Assembly: GCF_041514305.1 (NCBI RefSeq)
Contig: NZ_JBGMWH010000009.1
Span: 62,001 to 126,000, forward strand
DNA: 64,000 nt
From: Salinarimonas chemoclinalis
Lineage (GTDB): Bacteria > Pseudomonadota > Alphaproteobacteria > Rhizobiales > Beijerinckiaceae
Reading direction: 5' to 3'
Of this stretch, positions 8,284 through 16,997 are shown piece by piece; the stretch's first letter is position 1; each line of letters opens with the position of its first letter. Under the pieces are notes generated by a model. That model did not search any database, was not told where the DNA came from, and saw only the letters and a list, made by a program, of their open reading frames with translations. Made by a program: the position numbers and the translations under genes.

Positions 8284-9660
8284 GTGACGGAGATGGCGGC
8301 CGTCCCGACCGGATCCGGCCACGACGACTCGCGGCGCAGGTTGCTCGCGCGGCGCCTCGCGGGACTCGCCACGGTCGGGCCCGCCATCCCGCGCCGCGCC
8401 GCGAGCGCCGCCGAGGCGCCGCTCTCGCCCCAGCAGCTGCGGCTCTGGCGGCTCCACCGCCGCGACCCGAGCGATTCGGCACTGGTGGCCGCGCGGGCCT
8501 TCCTGCTGGAGGGTCGACTGCGCGGGTCCCTGGCCGCGGCGCTCGCCGCGGTCGTCGGGCGCCACGAGACGCTGCGCACGCGCTACGTCCTGCGCGGGGA
8601 CGGGCCGGTGCAGGCGATCGATCCCGCGGCCGCGCCCGACCTCGAGATCCGCGATGCCGCCGCGCACCCGCCGCGCGCCGACGCGCTCGCCGATCGGGTC
8701 TCGACCTGGGCGCGGCGGTCCTTCGACCTCGCACGGGAGCATCCGATCCGCGCGCTCCTGCTGCGCCTGGGCGCGGAGCGGCACGTGCTGGCGATCGCCG
8801 TACACCGCATCTGCGCGGATGCGCGCGGGCTCGATCGGCTGGTCGAGGACCTGCGGCTCGCGTGGGAGGCGACCGCCTCCGGTGCCGCGCCGGACACGGG
8901 CACGCTTCCAGCCCTTCCGGTGCGCTATGCGGACTACGCGGCGTGGCGGGTCGACGATCGACGGGAGGCGGTCGCGGATGCGGGGGACGACGCGGGCCTC
9001 GATCCGCCGATCGCCGGAGACCCGCCGGACGGGCCTCGCGCCGGCGTCTCGTCGAGCCGACCGCTCGCACCCGCCCTCCTCGCGGACCTGCGCGCCTCGG
9101 CGCGCGCCCGGCACACGGTGCTGGCGGTGCCGCTGCTGGCGGCCTTCGGCGCCCGGCTCTGCCGGACCGGCGGCACCGAGGAGGCGATCGTCGGCCTCGT
9201 CCGCCACACCCGCGAGCGCGCGGAGCTCGACCCGCTCGTCGGTGCGTTCGCGCAGACGATACCGATCCGCATCCGCCATGCGGCGGGCGAGCCCTTCGAG
9301 CGGCTCGTCGATCGCCTCGCGACATGCGTCCCGCTCCGCCTCGCCGGCATGCCGTCGCCGGAAGAACCCGTTGCCGGACCCGCGACCCCACCGCTCCGGG
9401 CCGTCCTCGACGTCCGGCCGCCGGCGGCGCCCTGGCCTTCGCGCCGGGACCTGCGCGTCACGCCGCTCGACCTAGGCCCCGGCGCGACGGAGCACGACCT
9501 CGAGCTGCGGGTGGTGCCGGGGGCCGAGGCGTGGAGGATCACCTCGATGAGCCGTCGGGGCCTGCCCTCGGCTTTTCGTTCGAACGCGCTCGCGGACGGC
9601 CTCCAAGCGACGCTGCGCGCGGGCGCGTGCGGCGCTGGACGGGATGCCGACGGCTTGTAA
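8284..9660 (+). CDS. Orphan condensation-domain-like protein with degenerate active site
   Basis: About 458 aa resembling a single NRPS condensation domain: LSPQQLRLWRLHRRDP near the start, then GRHETLRTRY, an active-site core, and a second half with LLAAFGARLCRTGGTEEAIVGL and VGAFAQTIPIRI. The catalytic HHxxxDG motif reads HRICADA near residue 174, so the second His and the Gly are replaced. No adenylation or carrier domain is nearby. It may be an inactive or divergent acyltransferase; the product is unknown. The start is uncertain: GTG 8284 has GGGA upstream; GTG 8179 and ATG 8293 are alternatives. Confidence 0.7.
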   Translation: MTEMAAVPTGSGHDDSRRRLLARRLAGLATVGPAIPRRAASAAEAPLSPQQLRLWRLHRRDPSDSALVAARAFLLEGRLRGSLAAALAAVVGRHETLRTRYVLRGDGPVQAIDPAAAPDLEIRDAAAHPPRADALADRVSTWARRSFDLAREHPIRALLLRLGAERHVLAIAVHRICADARGLDRLVEDLRLAWEATASGAAPDTGTLPALPVRYADYAAWRVDDRREAVADAGDDAGLDPPIAGDPPDGPRAGVSSSRPLAPALLADLRASARARHTVLAVPLLAAFGARLCRTGGTEEAIVGLVRHTRERAELDPLVGAFAQTIPIRIRHAAGEPFERLVDRLATCVPLRLAGMPSPEEPVAGPATPPLRAVLDVRPPAAPWPSRRDLRVTPLDLGPGATEHDLELRVVPGAEAWRITSMSRRGLPSAFRSNALADGLQATLRAGACGAGRDADGL

Positions 9661-9684
9661 CACTCCCGGACGAGGGAGGGCCGC

Positions 9685-9930
9685 ATGTTCGTTCGATCGG
9701 GGTTCGTCATCGCCTGGCTGGCGATGGTTTTCGGTGCGATCAGGATCACCATCGGCCTCTTCGTCGCCAGCATTGGGGACGCCGCGGAGCGTGCGGCCGC
9801 AGCAGCGTACCGGCTCGGGTCGAGGTCGTCGGGCGAAGCGATAGACCAGGGGATCATGGTCTTCGTCTTCGGCGTCGCCCTCGGCCTCCTCGCCGAGATA
9901 GCCAAGGCCGTGAAGCAGAAGCAGCCGTGA
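9685..9930 (+). CDS. Small inner-membrane protein, unknown function
   Basis: An 81-aa protein with two predicted membrane spans, residues about 5-27 (FVIAWLAMVFGAIRITIGLF) and about 56-74 (GIMVFVFGVALGLLAEI), joined by an Ala/Arg loop and ending in a Lys-rich tail. A strong GGAGGG lies eight bases before the ATG. It follows the condensation-like gene by 24 bp, so the two may be cotranscribed. I recognise no family. Confidence 0.75.
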   Translation: MFVRSGFVIAWLAMVFGAIRITIGLFVASIGDAAERAAAAAYRLGSRSSGEAIDQGIMVFVFGVALGLLAEIAKAVKQKQP

Positions 9931-9943
9931 TGATCGCCTGCGG

Positions 9944-9961
9944 GAGGCGGAACCCCGCCTC
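9944..9961. terminator. Hairpin terminator candidate between small membrane gene and tRNA-Glu
   Basis: A perfect 7-bp stem GAGGCGG/CCGCCTC encloses a 4-nt loop. It lies between two convergent genes and could end transcription from either side, but it has no U-tract. Confidence 0.45.
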
Positions 9962-9975
9962 GGCGAAGGACCCGA

Positions 9976-10050
9976 TGGCGCGCCCTGCGGGAATCGAACC
10001 CGCCTCTTCAGCGTGAAAGGCTGATGTCCTAACCGATAGACGAAGGGCGC
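9976..10050 (-). tRNA. tRNA-Glu (UUC anticodon)
   Basis: The minus strand folds as a tRNA of 75 nt with encoded CCA. The acceptor stem is GCGCCCT/AGGGCGC with discriminator G; the D arm contains CTATCGGTTAGG; the anticodon loop CTTTCAC reads UUC for glutamate; and the T arm is GCGGG-TTCGATT-CCCGC. All stems pair well. Confidence 0.96.
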
Positions 10051-10204
10051 CCGGGCCGCGGGGGAGCCTGTCCGCCGCGGTTCGGCCCTCATAGAGGGCT
10101 TCGGCGCGGCTCGCAAGCCTCCCGTGCGCCGCATTCGCGCTGGCCCTCGTCGCCGCGGCGCACTATGGTCCGCCGCGCCGAGAGACCGGGACCACGGACA
10201 CGAG

Positions 10205-10477
10205 ATGGCCGAGAAGACGACCCCCCACTTCGCCAACGACGCGGGCGTGCCGATCATCCACATCGGGGCGAAGGAGTTCATGTGCATCGGGGCCGAGCCC
10301 CCCTTCGACCACCCCCACGAGTTCCTCGACATGGGGGCCGAGGACGAGATCATCTGCCCCTACTGCTCGACGCTCTTCCGCTACCGGGGGGACCTGACGG
10401 TTCGGCAGTCCGACCCGCCGGAATGCCTCTGGACCGGCGGCGCGCGCGACACCGCCGCGGCCCGGACCGGCCCTTAG
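10205..10477 (+). CDS. Zinc-finger protein, CHCC type (NDUFS6-like)
   Basis: A 90-aa protein with the zf-CHCC pattern: a cysteine in FMCIGAEPPFDHPHEFLDMG, a nearby histidine, and IICPYCSTLFRY. Mitochondrial NDUFS6, an accessory subunit of complex I, shares this fold, and alphaproteobacterial homologues are thought to serve complex I. ATG 10205 is chosen over an upstream frame opening at 10124. It is followed after 7 bp by the FAD monooxygenase, so they are probably cotranscribed. Confidence 0.88.
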   Translation: MAEKTTPHFANDAGVPIIHIGAKEFMCIGAEPPFDHPHEFLDMGAEDEIICPYCSTLFRYRGDLTVRQSDPPECLWTGGARDTAAARTGP

Positions 10478-10484
10478 CGCCGAG

Positions 10485-11711
10485 ATGACCCGCCCGTCGG
10501 TCGCGGTCGCCGGGGCCGGCATCGCGGGCCTCGCCGCCGCGCTCGCGCTCTCGCGCGCCGGCCATCCGGTGACGCTGGTGGAGCGGCGCACTGGATTCTC
10601 GGAGGTCGGCGCCGGCCTGCAGCTCTCCCCGAACGCGAGCCGCATCCTCGTCGATCTCGGGCTCGGCTCGGCCCTGGCGCGGCGCGTCGGCGAGCCGCGG
10701 CGGGTCGTCGTGCGCGACATGGCGCGCGGCCGCACCCTCGCCGAGATGCCGCTCGGGGAGGCGATGCGCACGCGTTTCGGCGCGCCCTATTGGGTGATCC
10801 ACCGCGCCGACCTGCAGACGATCCTGCTCGACGCCGTGCGCGCGCGCCCGGACGTGCGGCTCGTCGTGGGCCGCACCGTCGAGGACGTCGAGGAGACGCA
10901 CGGCGGCGTCGCGCTGTCCCTCGCCCGCGAGAACGGTACGCGCGAGACGCTGCGCGCGGACCTCGCGCTCGGCGCCGACGGGGTCTGGTCGAAGCTGCGG
11001 CGCGCGGTGGAGGGGCCGACCGGTGCGGTTCCCCCGCGCTACCAGGGCTACGTCGCCTGGCGCGCCACCGTGCCGCGCGACGCCGCACCCGAGGCGCTCG
11101 CGGGAGACGAGACCGGGCTGTGGCTCGGGCGGCGCGCGCACGTGGTGCACTATCCCGTAGCCGCGGGGGCGCTCGTGAACGTCGTGTGCGTCGTGCAGCG
11201 CGCCGAGCCGGTCGATGGCTGGGCGACGCCGGGCGAGGCGTCGGCGCTGCGCGCGGCGCTTCCCGCCACGGCCGCGCCGCTCGCCGCGCTGATCGACGCC
11301 GCGACCGGCTGGCTGCTGCGGTCGCTGCACGATCGCCCGGCGGGGCGCATGGCGCGCGGGCGCGTCGCGCTCCTGGGGGACGCGGCGCACCCGGTGCTGC
11401 CCTTCCTCGCGCAGGGCGCGGCCCTCGCCATCGAGGACGCCGCCTGCCTCGCGCGTGGGCTGTCCGCTGCCGAAGTCGCGGGCGCCGCGGATGGCGGACG
11501 GCCCGCGGATCCGATCGCCGCCGCCCTCGCCGGCTTCGCGGCGGCGCGCGCCCCGCGGGCACGGAGGGTCCAGGACGCGGCGCGGGCGAACGGACGGATC
11601 TACCACGCCGGCGGCCCGATCGCGCTCGGACGCGATCTCGTCCTGCGCCGGATGGGCGCCGCGGGGATGGCGGAACGCTACGCATGGCTGTACGGCTGGC
11701 GTGACGGCTGA
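10485..11711 (+). CDS. FAD-dependent monooxygenase (salicylate hydroxylase-like)
   Basis: A 408-aa class A flavoprotein hydroxylase. The N-terminal Rossmann motif is GAGIAGLAAALALSRAG ending at the acidic LVERR, the central DG motif is GADGVWSKLR, and the C-terminal ribityl-binding motif is GRVALLGDAAHPVLPFLAQG. Such enzymes use NAD(P)H and O2 to hydroxylate aromatic compounds; the substrate cannot be told from the sequence. It begins 7 bp after the zinc-finger gene. Confidence 0.88.
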   Translation: MTRPSVAVAGAGIAGLAAALALSRAGHPVTLVERRTGFSEVGAGLQLSPNASRILVDLGLGSALARRVGEPRRVVVRDMARGRTLAEMPLGEAMRTRFGAPYWVIHRADLQTILLDAVRARPDVRLVVGRTVEDVEETHGGVALSLARENGTRETLRADLALGADGVWSKLRRAVEGPTGAVPPRYQGYVAWRATVPRDAAPEALAGDETGLWLGRRAHVVHYPVAAGALVNVVCVVQRAEPVDGWATPGEASALRAALPATAAPLAALIDAATGWLLRSLHDRPAGRMARGRVALLGDAAHPVLPFLAQGAALAIEDAACLARGLSAAEVAGAADGGRPADPIAAALAGFAAARAPRARRVQDAARANGRIYHAGGPIALGRDLVLRRMGAAGMAERYAWLYGWRDG

Positions 11712-11767
11712 GCCTTGGCGCGCTTCTTGCTGCCGGGACGCGGACGGATGCGACGGCCCGGGACACG

Positions 11768-12595
11768 ATGCTCATTGCCCATATCAGCGACCTCCACGTT
11801 CCCGCGACGGGCGAGCCCGTCCCCGGGGCCATGGACGTCAATGCTGCACTGCACAAGGCTTTCGTGGCCCTGCAGGCGCTCTCCCCCCGGCCCGATCTCG
11901 TGATCGTATCCGGCGACGTCGCCGATGCCGGCCGTGCGCGGGCCTACCGCCGGGCCGCCGAGATGCTGAAGGGCATGCGTCGATCCGTGGTTGCGGTCCC
12001 CGGAAACCACGACGATCCGGCGGAATTCGCCGCCTTCCTACGCCTGATCGGCGGGGAAAGCCGCCTGCCCGCCCCCGACCTGTGCAGCGTGCGCGACTTC
12101 ACGGCGCTCAGGGTCGTCGGTCTCGCCTCGAACCTGCCCTACACCAGCGCCGGCGGGCTCGACGACGCGCAGCTCGACTGGCTCGACGCGACGCTCGCCG
12201 ACGCGCCGGCGCGCCCGACGCTGATCGCCGTGCACCACCCGCCCTTCCGCTGCGGCGTGGGCTTCATGGACCGGATCCGGCTCGTGGAGGGCGCGGCGCG
12301 GTTCGAGTGCATCGTCGCCGCCCACCCGCAGGTGCTGGCCGTCCTGTGCGGCCACCATCACCGCGCGATGGAGACGCTGTTCGGCGGGCGGCCCTGCTAT
12401 GTCGCGCCCTCCCTCGCCTACGGCGTGAGCCTCGACATGCGCCCCGGCGGCGACGGCGGCTTCGCCCCCGAGCCCGCCGCCTACCGGCTCCTGCACTACG
12501 ACGGGCGCCGCCTCGTCTCCCACCTCGCCTTCGTCGAGGGCGCGGGCGCCGCGCGGCCGTTCCGGCTCGCGGAGGTGGTGGGGGCGCGGGCGTGA
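11768..12595 (+). CDS. Calcineurin-like metallophosphoesterase (CpdA-like)
   Basis: A 275-aa two-metal phosphoesterase with all five signature blocks: HISDLHV, VSGDVADAG, PGNHDDP, VHHPPF and CGHHHR. The closest named type is the 3',5'-cAMP phosphodiesterase CpdA, but other phosphodiesters remain possible. The ATG is 56 bp after the monooxygenase stop. It faces nlpD across a strong hairpin. Confidence 0.85.
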   Translation: MLIAHISDLHVPATGEPVPGAMDVNAALHKAFVALQALSPRPDLVIVSGDVADAGRARAYRRAAEMLKGMRRSVVAVPGNHDDPAEFAAFLRLIGGESRLPAPDLCSVRDFTALRVVGLASNLPYTSAGGLDDAQLDWLDATLADAPARPTLIAVHHPPFRCGVGFMDRIRLVEGAARFECIVAAHPQVLAVLCGHHHRAMETLFGGRPCYVAPSLAYGVSLDMRPGGDGGFAPEPAAYRLLHYDGRRLVSHLAFVEGAGAARPFRLAEVVGARA

Positions 12596-12604
12596 ACGAA
12601 GAAC

Positions 12605-12630
12605 GGGCGGAGGGGCTGCCCCCTCCGCCC
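12605..12630. terminator. Bidirectional hairpin terminator
   Basis: A perfect 11-bp stem, GGGCGGAGGGG paired with CCCCTCCGCCC around loop CTGC, just after the phosphoesterase stop and before the convergent nlpD stop. It has no U-run, so termination may be partly Rho-assisted. Confidence 0.6.
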
Positions 12631-12686
12631 GCCCGAGCCGTACGACGGGTCTCGAGGCGACGTCGCCGGTCGGTTCCGGAAAGGCT

Positions 12687-13838
12687 TCAGTTCGTCAGGT
12701 AGGGCATCGGGTCCACCGGGTCGGCGCCCTGGCGGATCTCGAAGTGGAGCTGGGGCGAGGTGACGTTGCCGGTGCGCCCGGAATGGGCGATCACCTGGCC
12801 GCGCCGCACGGCATCGCCGCGGTTCACCAGGAGCTCGGAATTGTGGGCGTAGGCGGAGACGTAGCCGTCGTCGTGGCGCACGAGGACGAGCTTGCCGTAG
12901 CCGCGCAGCTCGTCGCCGGCATAGGCGACGGTGCCGCTCTCGGCGGCGCGCACCGGCGTGCCTTCCGGCACGGCGATGTTGATGCCCTCGTTGCCAGCGG
13001 TGCCGAAGCCGGAGATCACCCGCCCGCGCGCCGGCCAGCGGAAGTCGAGCCCGGTCGCGGCCGGCAGGCTCGCCACCTGCGTGGGCGCCGCCGCGGGCGC
13101 GGAGGGCTGCTGCGCCGGCGCCTGCGCGACGGGCTGGGTGGGCTGCAGGGCGGGAGACTGGGCGGGAGATTGGGCGACGGGCTGGCCCGCGGACGCGACC
13201 GGGGCCGCGCTGCGCGCCGGTGCACGCGGCGGCAGCGGCGCGCTCGCGACGACGGTGCCGGTCTGGATCGGGACGGGGCCGGCCGCCGTCCGCGGCGGCG
13301 ACGGCTGGGCGGACGGGGCGATCGGCGCCGCGGATGCGACCTGGGTTCCGCCCGCCGCGTTGAAGACCGGGACGACCACGGCGCGGCCCGGCTGGACCTC
13401 GGCCGCCGAGGCGAGGCCGTTCACCCGCAGGAGGGCGTCGACCGGCACGTTGTAGCGTCCCGCGAGCGAGGCCGCGGTCTCGCCCTGGCGCACGATGATC
13501 GGCGTGCCGCCGAGGGCGCTCCAGCCGGGCGGGCCGCTCGGCGCGGGCGCCTGCGTCGCGGCGACCGTGGCGGGCCCCGTCGGCAGCGGGGCGACGGCGC
13601 CGGGCGCCGCCAGCGGCGCGCTCGCCACCGCCGTCGTCGGCGCCGCCGCGGCGGGATCGACGCTGCCGGTCATCACCGGGTCCCGGCCCTGCGTGGCGAA
13701 CGGATTGCCGAAGGGATCGGCGAAGCGCATCGTGTCGGCGCTGCACGCGCCGAGCGCGCCCGCCGCCAGCGCGACGAGAGCCACCCTCGCAGCGCGGGAG
13801 GAACGACCGTGACCCTGGAGAGCCTGGGGGTAGCGCAT
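12687..13838 (-). CDS. NlpD-like lipoprotein: LysM plus degenerate M23 (LytM) domain
   Basis: A 383-aa envelope protein. The lipobox LGAC near residue 31 predicts lipidation. A LysM motif (IIVRQGETAASLAGRYNV...LLRVNGL) is followed by a Pro/Ala/Gln-rich linker and a C-terminal M23 domain. Active M23 enzymes have HxxxD and HxH; here the corresponding segments are NEGINIAVPEG and SPQLHFEIR, so two of the metal ligands are replaced. It is therefore more likely an activator of amidases at the division site than a hydrolase. pcm lies immediately upstream on the same strand, the usual pcm-nlpD order. Confidence 0.88.
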   Translation of the reverse strand: MRYPQALQGHGRSSRAARVALVALAAGALGACSADTMRFADPFGNPFATQGRDPVMTGSVDPAAAAPTTAVASAPLAAPGAVAPLPTGPATVAATQAPAPSGPPGWSALGGTPIIVRQGETAASLAGRYNVPVDALLRVNGLASAAEVQPGRAVVVPVFNAAGGTQVASAAPIAPSAQPSPPRTAAGPVPIQTGTVVASAPLPPRAPARSAAPVASAGQPVAQSPAQSPALQPTQPVAQAPAQQPSAPAAAPTQVASLPAATGLDFRWPARGRVISGFGTAGNEGINIAVPEGTPVRAAESGTVAYAGDELRGYGKLVLVRHDDGYVSAYAHNSELLVNRGDAVRRGQVIAHSGRTGNVTSPQLHFEIRQGADPVDPMPYLTN

Positions 13839-13844
13839 CGACGC

Positions 13845-13871
13845 ACCTGATACTCGAAACGACCTGATACT
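13845..13871. repeat. Direct repeat upstream of nlpD
   Basis: ACCTGATACT occurs at 13845-13854 and again at 13862-13871, a 17-bp pitch, within 35 bp upstream of the nlpD start. It could be a tandem regulator site or part of a promoter; neither is proven. Confidence 0.35.
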
Positions 13872-13912
13872 GCGATTAAAAGGGCATTCAGGTTAAGCAA
13901 GCGTTGCGCGCG

Positions 13913-14617
13913 TCACGCTCCTGTCGCGCGCCCCCCGGACGCCCCGCCCGCCACCAACGGCGCGATGCGCACGCTGGCGCCGAGCCGGCGGTGCATCACC
14001 CCGTCCGCGTCCTTCTCGACGATCGCCAGACGCGGGAATCCGTCGATGCTCAGCGCGCCGACGAGGCGCCCGGCGGGGGCGAGGCGCTCGAGCAGCGTGT
14101 CGGGGAAATCCGCCAGCGCGCCGTTGACCAGGATTCGCGGGAAGCGCTCGCGATTGCGCCGCGGGGTGAGCCCGTCGCCGACGCCCAGCGCGATCCGGTC
14201 CGCGATCTCGAGCTGGCCGAGCCGCAGGGCGGCGGCGTCCGCGAGCGCGTCGATGCGCTCGACGCTCTCGACCGCGCCGCCGAGCCGCGCCATCAGCGCG
14301 GCGACGTAGCCGGACCCGGTGCCGACCTCGTAGACGGCCTGGCCCTCCTCCAGGCCGAGCGCGACGAGCATCGCCGCGACCGTGGTCGGCGAGGACATCG
14401 TCTGCCCGAAGGGCAGCGGCAGCGCGACGTCGGAGCGGGAGAGATCGGCGAAGCGGGGCGGCGCGAACAGCGTGCGCGGCACGCGCTCCATGGCGCCGAG
14501 CACGGCCTTGTCGCGGAAGCCCTTGGCGCGCAGCGCCAGCACGAAGGCGGCCGTCTCCACCGCCTCCGCGTCGAGCGTCGGATCGCCCTCGCTGAGCCCT
14601 TGCCGATCGACGCGCAT
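13913..14617 (-). CDS. pcm: Protein-L-isoaspartate O-methyltransferase
   Basis: A 234-aa SAM-dependent enzyme that methylates isoaspartyl residues to start repair of aged proteins. The family blocks are visible: VPRTLFAPPRF, the catalytic-loop LPLPFGQTMSSPTTVA, and SAM motif I VYEVGTGSGYVAALMARL. Later motifs (RILVNGALADFP) are more divergent, where the usual form is closer to ILVTAA. It lies upstream of nlpD on the same strand with a 74-bp gap. Confidence 0.9.
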   Translation of the reverse strand: MRVDRQGLSEGDPTLDAEAVETAAFVLALRAKGFRDKAVLGAMERVPRTLFAPPRFADLSRSDVALPLPFGQTMSSPTTVAAMLVALGLEEGQAVYEVGTGSGYVAALMARLGGAVESVERIDALADAAALRLGQLEIADRIALGVGDGLTPRRNRERFPRILVNGALADFPDTLLERLAPAGRLVGALSIDGFPRLAIVEKDADGVMHRRLGASVRIAPLVAGGASGGRATGA

Positions 14618-14789
14618 TTACCCTCCGTCGGCGCCAGCATAGAGCGATCGGGTTAACCGATCCTTCACCCTGTCGCCCGGCGGACACGCCCGGCGTCCAC
14701 GTGACGCGCGGCGGGCCGGCCCGCTTGATTTCGCGGCGCGCCTTGCGCATCGTCGCGCACGATCGGGACGACGGCGGAGGAGCGCGGCG

Positions 14790-15308
14790 ATGCGCGGGAC
14801 GATGACGGCGGTGACGGCGGCGCTCGCCGCGACGGTCGCCGGCATGACCTTCGCGGGGGCCGCGATCGCGGCGGATTACGGCGCGCGGGGCGCGCCCGAC
14901 GATCGTCTCGGCGGCTGGTTCTCCGGCGCGCCGCCGGCGGAGGAGCGGGTGAGCCCGTTCTCCGGGGCGGTACCCGCCTGCGACGCGCCGACGGTGCTCG
15001 CGACGATCTCGGCGGAGTTCGACCGGCGCGAGGCGCGCTTCTGGGATTCGGAGCTGCGTGTCGTCGGCATCGAGCGCGTGCGCGACGTCGCCTTCCGTCC
15101 CTGGTCCCAGAGCTTCGTCCCCCGTCGCTACTGCACGGCCACCGCCGCCGTCGCGCACGGGCCGGTCGTGCGGCATCACCGGGTGAACTACCTCATCCGC
15201 GAGGAGCTCGGCATCTTCGCCACCTCCTCGCACGATGTCGAATGGTGCGTCGTCGGCGTCGAGCGGCACCTGCACGCCGCCCCCAATTGCGAGATGATGC
15301 TGCCCTGA
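14790..15308 (+). CDS. Secreted hypothetical protein with conserved cysteines
   Basis: A 172-aa protein with a signal peptide (TAALAATVAGMTFAGAAIAA, cleavage after AIA-A). The mature part holds four cysteines, in VPACDAP, RYCTAT, EWCVVG and APNCEMM, suitable for two disulfides. A YCTAT...VNYLIREELG...VEWCVVGVERHLH core suggests a conserved periplasmic domain. I do not recognise a named family. It is followed 70 bp later by rlmJ. Confidence 0.75.
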   Translation: MRGTMTAVTAALAATVAGMTFAGAAIAADYGARGAPDDRLGGWFSGAPPAEERVSPFSGAVPACDAPTVLATISAEFDRREARFWDSELRVVGIERVRDVAFRPWSQSFVPRRYCTATAAVAHGPVVRHHRVNYLIREELGIFATSSHDVEWCVVGVERHLHAAPNCEMMLP

Positions 15309-15378
15309 GCGCGCCCCTCCCTTCGCCGCCGCGCCGACGCGCGCGCGGCGCCGGCGCATCGGGTGCGAGAGCGGCCCC

Positions 15379-16224
15379 ATGAACTATCGCCACGCGTTCC
15401 ACGCCGGCGGCTTCTCCGACGTGATGAAGCACGCCGTCCTCGCCCGCCTCCTCGCCTACCTGGCGCGCAAGGAGGCGCCCTACCGCTACATCGACACGCA
15501 TGCCGGCATCGGCCTCTACGACCTCTCGGCCGACGAGGCGCGCCGCACCGGCGAGGCGGATGGCGGCATCGGACTGATGGACGCGCCCTTCGCGCCGGAG
15601 GTGGAGGAGATGCTCGCGCCCTGGCGCGCCGCGCTCGCCGCCGTGCGCGCCCGCCACGGTGCGACCGCCTATCCCGGCTCGCCGGCGCTCGCGCGCGAGA
15701 TGCTGCGCCGGCAGGACCGCGGCGTCTTCGTCGAGCTCCATCCCGCGGACCATGCGACGCTGTCGGCGCGCTACAACGCGGTGGCGAACCTCAAGACCCT
15801 CGCGCTCGACGGCTGGACCGCGCTCGGCGGGCTGATCCCGCCCAAGGAGAAGCGGGGCCTCGTGCTGATCGACCCCGCCTTCGAGGCGCAGGGCGAGCTG
15901 GAGCGGCTCGCCCGCACGCTCGCGGCCGCGCAGAGCAAGTGGCCGACCGGCGTCTATGCCGGCTGGTACCCGATCAAGGATCCGCGCGAGATCGACCGCG
16001 CGGCGGCGCTGCTCGAGGGAATCGCGCGCCCGGTACTGCGGCTCGAGCTCCACGTCGACGACGCGCGCCGCGTCGATCGGCTCAACGGCTGCGGCCTCCT
16101 CGTGATCAACCCGCCCTTCACGCTCGAGGCCGAGGCGGGCCTCCTCCTCCCCGCGCTCGCGGAGCGGTTGGGGCGCGCGGGGAAGGGCGCGGCGCGGGTC
16201 GTGCGCATCGGCGCAGCGCCCTAG
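15379..16224 (+). CDS. rlmJ: 23S rRNA (adenine(2030)-N6)-methyltransferase
   Basis: A 281-aa enzyme that methylates A2030 of 23S rRNA. The invariant N-terminus MNYRHAFHAGGFSDVMKHAVL is diagnostic. The THAGIGLYDL segment forms part of the SAM site, VLIDPAFE follows, and the catalytic NPPF motif is INPPFTLE. Length matches the family. Confidence 0.95.
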   Translation: MNYRHAFHAGGFSDVMKHAVLARLLAYLARKEAPYRYIDTHAGIGLYDLSADEARRTGEADGGIGLMDAPFAPEVEEMLAPWRAALAAVRARHGATAYPGSPALAREMLRRQDRGVFVELHPADHATLSARYNAVANLKTLALDGWTALGGLIPPKEKRGLVLIDPAFEAQGELERLARTLAAAQSKWPTGVYAGWYPIKDPREIDRAAALLEGIARPVLRLELHVDDARRVDRLNGCGLLVINPPFTLEAEAGLLLPALAERLGRAGKGAARVVRIGAAP

Positions 16225-16303
16225 CCCGCTTCCCCGGCTTGCCCATCGATGGCGCCGCGTGGGAGACATGGGACGACGCGCAACAGAGCCAAGGACGAGA
16301 CCC

Positions 16304-16903
16304 ATGATCCTGCGTACGTCGCCGGCCTCCCCGTTCGGCCGCAAGGTGAAGATCGCCGCCGCGGTTCTCGGCCTGTCCGAGCGCATCGAGATCGTGCCCG
16401 CCGACACGACCGACCCGTCCGACGACCTGCGCGTCCACAACCCGCTCGGCAAGATTCCGGTGCTCGTCACCGAAGACGGCACGGCGCTCTACGATTCGCC
16501 GGTGATCGTCGAGTATCTCGACCACCTGGCCGGAGGCGGGCGGCTCATCCCCGCGGGCACCGCGCGCTTCGAGGTCCTCACGCTGCAGGCGCTGGCCGAC
16601 GGGTTGATCGACGCCGCGATCATGCAGGTCTACGAGGTGCGCTTCCGGCCGGAGGAGCGCCGCGAACCGACCTGGGTCGACTATCAGGCGCAGAAGGTGA
16701 CTCGCGCGCTCGACCGGCTCGAGAGCCGCGCAGGCGCCATCGGCGACGCCCTCGACGCCGGCACGATCGCGCTCGCCTGCGCACTCGGCTATCTGGACTT
16801 CCGCTTCGAGGGGCGCTGGCGGGAGAGCCACCCCGCCCTCGTCGCCTGGCTCGACGGCTTCGCCGCCCGCGTCCCGGCCTTCGAGAAGACCCGCCCGAAC
16901 TGA
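16304..16903 (+). CDS. Glutathione S-transferase family protein
   Basis: A 199-aa protein. The thioredoxin-like N-domain starts ILRTSPASPFGRKVKIAA and contains NPLGKIPVLV and LYDSPVIVEYLD, the glutathione gamma-glutamyl binding segment. A helical C-domain ends VAWLDGFAARVPAFEKTRP. The substrate is unknown. ATG 16304 has AAGGACGAGA upstream and fits the family start better than 16259. Confidence 0.88.
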   Translation: MILRTSPASPFGRKVKIAAAVLGLSERIEIVPADTTDPSDDLRVHNPLGKIPVLVTEDGTALYDSPVIVEYLDHLAGGGRLIPAGTARFEVLTLQALADGLIDAAIMQVYEVRFRPEERREPTWVDYQAQKVTRALDRLESRAGAIGDALDAGTIALACALGYLDFRFEGRWRESHPALVAWLDGFAARVPAFEKTRPN

Positions 16904-16997
16904 AGGCCGCCGAGGCCTGCCGGGGAAGCGCCCGGCGGGTCCCCGCGCATCCGTTCGCGCCGCTCGCGCGTAGATCTCCGCGATCATGGAGGTGCGG

